Shown here piece by piece: positions 63,303-64,000 of a stretch of DNA of 64,000 bases (position 1 is the first letter of the stretch; the number at the start of each line of letters is the position of its first letter). The notes beneath the pieces are model-generated. The model had not been told where the DNA came from, did not search any database, and was given only the letters and a program-made list of their open reading frames with translations. Origin of the DNA: a virus; IMG/VR virus record IMGVR_UViG_3300042520_003271, positions 1 to 64,000 of that record, one strand, 5' to 3'. Made by a program: the position numbers and the translations under genes.

Positions 63303-64000
63303 TATTCGAACATCTCTGCTGCTGTCAAGCACCCAGCTGCAACTGTAAAGAGTGGTTTTTCAGCCACAGATACTTTATTTAAAACAAAAGGCAATTCATT
63401 ATTATTAAATATTAAAGCTACGCGCTCAGCAAAGCCTTTCGGACTGCTAGTACCGCCAGCCATATAGACATTAATGCCATTTTCGATTCTTGCCTGCGCC
63501 TCATTTTCCTTAAAACCGGCGACGATACCAGACACCACTTGATTAATAAGCACATCGTAGTGCAGCGATATATCTAACTGAAGCCTGTCGGCATACTGTA
63601 TGCCGGGGGTAAGATCAATGTCCATTTTCACTTTAGATACTGTTGTGGGAGTTTCTTTACTGCTCTTCTTCATGCTCTTCATGGCATGTGCATCATAACC
63701 ATGCCTTATCGCTACATTCTCGTCTATCCAGTCTCCGGCCCCAACCCAGCAGAAGCTATAAACTTCTAAACCATACTTTACATATGTCACGGTAACTGTA
63801 CCAGCCCCCCAACTGATGCCGATACCAGAGCCATCTGGACTCTGGTTTAGAACTATGGCATGGCTTTCTTTTATTTTTTGAAGCTTTATAGCACTCTGAG
63901 AATTATAGCTTTTAAGTATAATATCGATAACTCTCTCATGATATTCGATATTATTTGTTTTATTTAAAGCTGGAGCTGTTGTACAATAACACAATGTTAG
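63302..64000 (-). CDS. Actin-like ATPase, MreB/ParM-type (5' part outside window)
   Basis: The frame stays open to the window edge and no confident start lies inside it, so the N-terminal part with the first phosphate loop is missing. Visible are an H-V-I segment (IEYHERVIDIILKSY), a second phosphate-loop-like turn (GIGISWGAGTVTVTYVKYGL), WVGAGDWIDENVAIRHGYDA, and an adenosine-type loop (VYMAGGTSSPKGFAERVAL), followed by KPLFTVAAGCLTAAEMF, which resembles the end of MreB-type proteins. These are the parts of the actin-fold ATPase superfamily. Phage actins may form filaments that position DNA or virions. The Hsp70 branch of the same fold is less likely on pattern. Confidence 0.75.
   Translation of the reverse strand, partial: LTLCYCTTAPALNKTNNIEYHERVIDIILKSYNSQSAIKLQKIKESHAIVLNQSPDGSGIGISWGAGTVTVTYVKYGLEVYSFCWVGAGDWIDENVAIRHGYDAHAMKSMKKSSKETPTTVSKVKMDIDLTPGIQYADRLQLDISLHYDVLINQVVSGIVAGFKENEAQARIENGINVYMAGGTSSPKGFAERVALIFNNNELPFVLNKVSVAEKPLFTVAAGCLTAAEMFE

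Overview
This 64 kb window is part of the genome of a large tailed bacteriophage (Caudoviricetes), probably a myovirus-like phage of a Gram-negative aquatic bacterium. The evidence is the mix of phage genes: a gp32-type single-strand binding protein, RecA, a DnaB-type helicase, a PHP/DnaE-type polymerase, structural genes and very large fibre genes. They are packed tightly, often with ATGA or TAATG overlaps, and the DNA is AT-rich. A CMP-KDO synthetase points to a host with KDO in its lipopolysaccharide. No tRNA, rRNA, integrase, transposase, CRISPR array or reverse transcriptase was seen, and no gene-free stretch exceeds about 150 bases. Nearly all genes lie on the minus strand, so the natural reading order is from 64000 down to 1.

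Right part (about 64000-43000): replication, recombination and host-interaction genes. In order these are an actin-like ATPase cut by the window edge; a PHP domain plus the first part of a C-family polymerase; three small unknown genes; the catalytic part of the same polymerase as a separate gene; zinc-ribbon proteins; a flavin-type Rossmann protein and a CMP-KDO synthetase; a DnaJ-like zinc-finger protein; RecA; a DnaB-type helicase; a GroES-like protein; a family A polymerase-like protein; the SSB; and a PD-(D/E)XK nuclease. Two small plus-strand islands interrupt this part.

Middle part (about 43000-34800): a surface-glycan cassette. It has a two-domain glycosyltransferase, a GT-B-like transferase, a sulfotransferase-like protein, two further transferase-like proteins and, on the plus strand, a GDP-mannose 4,6-dehydratase. 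A small secreted Cys/Ala-rich protein stands at the divergent junction.

Left part (about 34736-1): virion genes. A few small structural genes, one followed by a strong hairpin terminator, lead into about 32 kb of fibre/adhesin genes. These are built from a limited kit of parts: two short N-terminal anchor domains, tail-fibre beta repeats, YadA-like beta-roll repeats, FG-GAP repeats and several kinds of beta-propeller (RCC1, YVTN/lactonase-like, Asp-box/BNR, and a 'KAIFGFG' repeat), joined by (Thr-Pro)n linkers. One gene encodes 3,929 residues with about nine propellers in a row. Another carries a trypsin-like serine protease with an intact His/Asp/Ser triad.

The most notable system is this modular adhesin set. 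Each Thr-Pro linker is a hexamer or dodecamer DNA array that uses its own synonymous codon pair, so the arrays expanded locally and independently. Linkers that end without a domain, and a stub propeller trapped between two linkers, look like the traces of module loss. The nearby glycosyltransferases could decorate the Thr-Pro arms; that is inference. The second notable point is the DnaE-type polymerase split into two genes, with a degenerate second copy of the junction segment.
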